The notes under the pieces were generated by a model, which had not been told where the DNA came from, searched no databases, and saw only the letters and a list, made by a program, of their open reading frames with translations. A program made the position numbers and the translations under genes. Below, piece by piece: positions 61,435 to 64,000 of a stretch of 64,000 nucleotides of DNA. The DNA is from M3007 sp046329435 (GTDB taxonomy: Bacteria > Bacteroidota > Bacteroidia > Chitinophagales > Saprospiraceae): positions 248,001 through 312,000 of the forward strand of contig JAXLUR010000007.1 in the NCBI GenBank assembly GCA_046329435.1, given 5' to 3'. The stretch's first letter is position 1. Each line of letters starts with the position of its first letter.

Positions 61435-63786
61435 ATGGTAAAATTTTTGTTTTCGGCCTTGTCGGGCCTCCTCCTCTGCTCCGCTATTTTTGCCCAAAAC
61501 ACCGATTATCGCACCCGTGCCAAAGCCCTGGTGGCGCAAATGACCCTTGAAGAAAAAGCGGGATTGTGCTCCGGACAGGATTTCTGGAGTACCAAGCCCA
61601 TTCCCCGACTGGGCATCCCTTCGGTTTTTATGACCGACGGCCCGCACGGTTTGCGCAAAGCAGTGGGCACTGACCTGGCCAACAGCCTTCCGGCAACCTG
61701 CTTCCCCACGGCTTCGGCGCTGGCTTCCTCCTGGGATGTCGATCTGATCGGACAGGTGGGCGTCGCCCTCGGTCGCGAATGCCAGGCCAACGACGTGCAA
61801 ATCCTGCTCGGCCCGGGCACCAACATGAAGCGCTCGCCGCTGGGCGGGCGGAACTTCGAATATTTTTCGGAAGACCCCGTGCTGTCGGGTGAAATTGCCG
61901 CTGCCCTGATCAACGGTGTGCAAAGCCAGGGCGTCGGCACTTCGCTCAAACATTTCGCCGCCAACAACCAGGAATACGAGCGCATGACCATGAGCGCCAA
62001 TCCCGACGAGCGCACCCTGCATGAAATTTATTTTCCCGCCTTCGAAATAGCTGTGACCAAAGCGCAACCCTGGTCGGTGATGTGCGCCTATAACAAACTC
62101 AACGGGGTGTATTGCGCCGAAAATCCCTACCTGCTTACCGATGTATTGCGTCGCGACTGGGGTTTTCAGGGCTTCGTGGTGTCCGACTGGGGCGCCGTGA
62201 ACGACCGCCCGGCCGGCGTGGCCGCGGGCCTGAACCTCGAAATGCCGTCCAGCGGCGGCCGCAACGATCAAAAGATTGTCGCGGCGGTGCGGTCCGGACA
62301 GTTGAAAGAGGCTGATCTGGACCGCTCGGCGACCGATCTGCTGGCGGTGTTGTTGAAAGCATACGATGCACGCCGGCCGGGTACGCGTGTCGATGCCAAT
62401 GCCCACCACGCCCTGGCCCGGCAGGTGTCGGCAGATTGTGTCGTGCTGTTGAAGAATGAAGGGCAAACACTGCCCGTTCAGCCGGGAAAAGTCAAAAAAG
62501 TGGCGGTGATCGGGAGTTTTGCCAAAACACCTCGTTTTCAGGGCAGCGGCAGTTCGCAGGTGCGTCCCACGCAGGTTGCAAATGCGTACGATGAATTGTC
62601 CAACATATTGGAGCCGGCCACCAGCCTGAGTTATGCGGCCGGTTACCACCCCGACGGCAGCAGCAGCGACGAATTGCTCGCCGAAGCGCGCCGGCAGGCT
62701 AAAAGCGCCGATCTGGCCATTGTTTTTGTCGGCTTGCCCGACTCTTATGAGTCCGAAGGCTATGATCGCGCCAACATCGACCTGCCCGAATGGCACAACC
62801 GACTGGTGGCTGCCGTGGCTGCCGAACAGCCCAATCTGGTCGTTGTGCTGATCAATGGCTCGGCCGTGGCAATGCCCTGGGCAGCACAGGCCGATGCAAT
62901 TGTGGAAGGCTGGCTGGGCGGTCAGGCTGGCGGCGGCGGACTGGCCGATGTGATCACAGGACGCGTCAACCCTTCGGGCAAACTGTCGGAGACTTTCCCT
63001 GTGCGCCTCGAAGACACGCCCTGCTACCTCGATTTTCCCGGAAAAGGCGGCGAAGCGCGTTACGGCGAGGGCATTTTTATCGGCTATCGGTATTATGACA
63101 AGAAAAAAATCGCCCCTCAATTCCCCTTCGGTCACGGCTTGAGTTACACCACTTTTTCCTTTGAAAAAATGACGCTCAGTGCGGCCTCGATCAAGGATTC
63201 CGATCCTTTGGCGGTAGAAATTACGGTCCGAAACACGGGCAAAATTGCGGGCAAAGAAGTCGTGCAACTCTACGTCAGGGAGCCGAATGCGCCGGTGATC
63301 CGGCCGGAGAAAGAATTGCGGCATTTTGCCAAAGTCAGCTTGCAACCCGGTGAAAGCAAGGTGGTTCGGTTCGAACTTTCTTACCGCGACTTTGCCTGGT
63401 ACGACCCCTCGGTGCACGTCTGGCAGGTCAATTCCGGGCAGTTTGTCATCATGGCTGGCGGCTCGTCGGCTCGGTTGCCCTTGCAGGAAAACGTGCAGGT
63501 GGAAGCGACGCACAAACTGTACCCGCCGCTAACCCGCAATTCGATGTTGAAAGAATTTGCCGCCAACCCGCATGGCCGGTTCGTTTACGACGAAATCACG
63601 GCGACTTTGACTGCCACTGATCCCAATGCGCCCCGAATGACGCCCGAAGAGGCCGAATTGCGCCGCAAATCGAGCGCCATGATGCTCACTTTTATGCAGG
63701 ATATGCCGGTGTACAAAGTCGTGTACATGTCGCGCGGCCGCCTGACCGACGAGCGCCTGACCGAACTGTTGAGCCGGATCAAATAA
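61435..63786 (+). CDS. Glycoside hydrolase family 3 (beta-glucosidase-like)
   Basis: 783 residues from the ATG at 61435 with a signal peptide (MVKFLFSALSGLLLCSAIFA); the open frame reaches 61336. The GH3 domain has MTDGPHGLRKA, LKHFAANNQEYER, MCAYNKLNGVYCAEN and the nucleophile Asp251 in FVVSDWGAVND. The second (alpha/beta sandwich) domain follows, with LKNEGQTLPVQ and RYYDKKKIAPQFPFGHGLSY, and a fibronectin III-like C-terminus (TVRNTGKIAGKEVVQLYVRE). It hydrolyses terminal beta-linked sugars, most likely glucosides or xylosides, in the periplasm. It has no T9SS domain. Confidence 0.9.
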   Translation: MVKFLFSALSGLLLCSAIFAQNTDYRTRAKALVAQMTLEEKAGLCSGQDFWSTKPIPRLGIPSVFMTDGPHGLRKAVGTDLANSLPATCFPTASALASSWDVDLIGQVGVALGRECQANDVQILLGPGTNMKRSPLGGRNFEYFSEDPVLSGEIAAALINGVQSQGVGTSLKHFAANNQEYERMTMSANPDERTLHEIYFPAFEIAVTKAQPWSVMCAYNKLNGVYCAENPYLLTDVLRRDWGFQGFVVSDWGAVNDRPAGVAAGLNLEMPSSGGRNDQKIVAAVRSGQLKEADLDRSATDLLAVLLKAYDARRPGTRVDANAHHALARQVSADCVVLLKNEGQTLPVQPGKVKKVAVIGSFAKTPRFQGSGSSQVRPTQVANAYDELSNILEPATSLSYAAGYHPDGSSSDELLAEARRQAKSADLAIVFVGLPDSYESEGYDRANIDLPEWHNRLVAAVAAEQPNLVVVLINGSAVAMPWAAQADAIVEGWLGGQAGGGGLADVITGRVNPSGKLSETFPVRLEDTPCYLDFPGKGGEARYGEGIFIGYRYYDKKKIAPQFPFGHGLSYTTFSFEKMTLSAASIKDSDPLAVEITVRNTGKIAGKEVVQLYVREPNAPVIRPEKELRHFAKVSLQPGESKVVRFELSYRDFAWYDPSVHVWQVNSGQFVIMAGGSSARLPLQENVQVEATHKLYPPLTRNSMLKEFAANPHGRFVYDEITATLTATDPNAPRMTPEEAELRRKSSAMMLTFMQDMPVYKVVYMSRGRLTDERLTELLSRIK

Positions 63787-63787
63787 C

Positions 63788-64000
63788 TTACTGGCGCACT
63801 ACTTTTTGAGAGAACCGGCCCCGGCTGGTTTCCACCGTGATGAAGTACATGCCCCGTTCGGCCGGCAACCAGATGGTATTGTCGGCCGAACGATCCCATA
63901 CCAGGCGCCCTTTGGCGTCGTACACGCGCACGGACCGAAGGGCGACATCGGGCGAAGTTGATACGAATACGCGACCGTCGTTGCTGAGTGTCGGGCTGAT
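63788..64000 (-). CDS. 3' end of a T9SS type A cargo protein (partial)
   Basis: The minus strand encodes the last 70 residues of a protein whose start lies beyond the window: ISPTLSNDGRVFVSTSPDVA, then LRSVRVYDAKGRLVWDRSAD, and ERGMYFITVETSRGRFSQKV, with the stop at 63788-63790. The SxNDGRV opening, the RVYDAKGRLV strand and the GMYFI...G...KVV ending fit a type A sorting domain. It is convergent with the GH3 gene, one base after that gene's stop codon. Confidence 0.75.
   Translation of the reverse strand: MSPTLSNDGRVFVSTSPDVALRSVRVYDAKGRLVWDRSADNTIWLPAERGMYFITVETSRGRFSQKVVRQ

Noticed and set aside
61339..63513. A 724-codon minus-strand frame opposite the GH3 gene
   Set aside because: Shadow of the GH3 reading frame, without domain motifs or a start region.

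Overview
The window is a GC-rich chromosomal segment from a member of the Bacteroidota, probably a Saprospiria-type lineage. The phylum call rests on several independent signs. There are type IX secretion (T9SS) cargo proteins with type A and type B C-terminal sorting domains, and porT lies directly behind ubiE/menG. Bacteroidota-type promoter elements (TAnnTTTG, sometimes with TTG 17-23 bases upstream) precede many genes, and strong Shine-Dalgarno sites are generally absent. The lineage below phylum is inference.

Layout. 1-0.8 kb: rnpA and rpmH (minus strand), separated by terminator hairpins. 1-9.3 kb: a DsbD-type thiol:disulfide interchange protein, two T9SS cargo proteins and an M23 peptidase. 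9.5-14.8 kb: a membrane glycosyltransferase-like TPR protein, an AT-richer AAA/DUF4143 ATPase behind a perfect palindrome, and an ABC-F ATPase. 14.9-22.8 kb: a very large T9SS subtilase, TerC, a 49-residue basic protein, parB-parA and an MBL-fold hydrolase. 23.1-34.6 kb: an oligopeptide-binding lipoprotein, a T9SS type B protein, a glycosyltransferase, lolD, an alkaline phosphatase lipoprotein, tpiA, a DUF2461 protein, an S41-like protein and a HerA-like ATPase.

34.7-43.5 kb is a minus-strand cluster of 'planctomycete-type' genes: DUF1549/DUF1553 cytochrome, DUF1501, an NHL-like propeller, a chitobiase-like domain protein, a membrane protein, and a DUF2231-cytochrome-LRR protein. A decayed small gene interrupts it. 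43.6-48.2 kb is the most unusual part: a CHAT (caspase-like) protease-STAND NTPase-TPR protein whose nearly identical 120-nt repeats contain a one-base frameshift in a G-run, followed closely by a small Cys-rich protein and a three-helix membrane protein. Its organisation resembles a conflict or regulated-cell-death module, but that function is inference. 48.15-48.63 kb is gene-free and made of nested inverted repeats.

48.6-64 kb is mostly housekeeping: nadE (with an odd in-frame insertion), ubiE/menG-porT, dnaG, a transposase remnant, RNase Z, an outer-membrane PorV/PorQ-like protein, a 3-hydroxybutyryl-CoA dehydrogenase, a Crp/Fnr regulator, a GH3 glycosidase, and the 3' end of another T9SS cargo gene cut by the window edge. 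I saw no tRNA, rRNA or CRISPR array and no intact insertion sequence.
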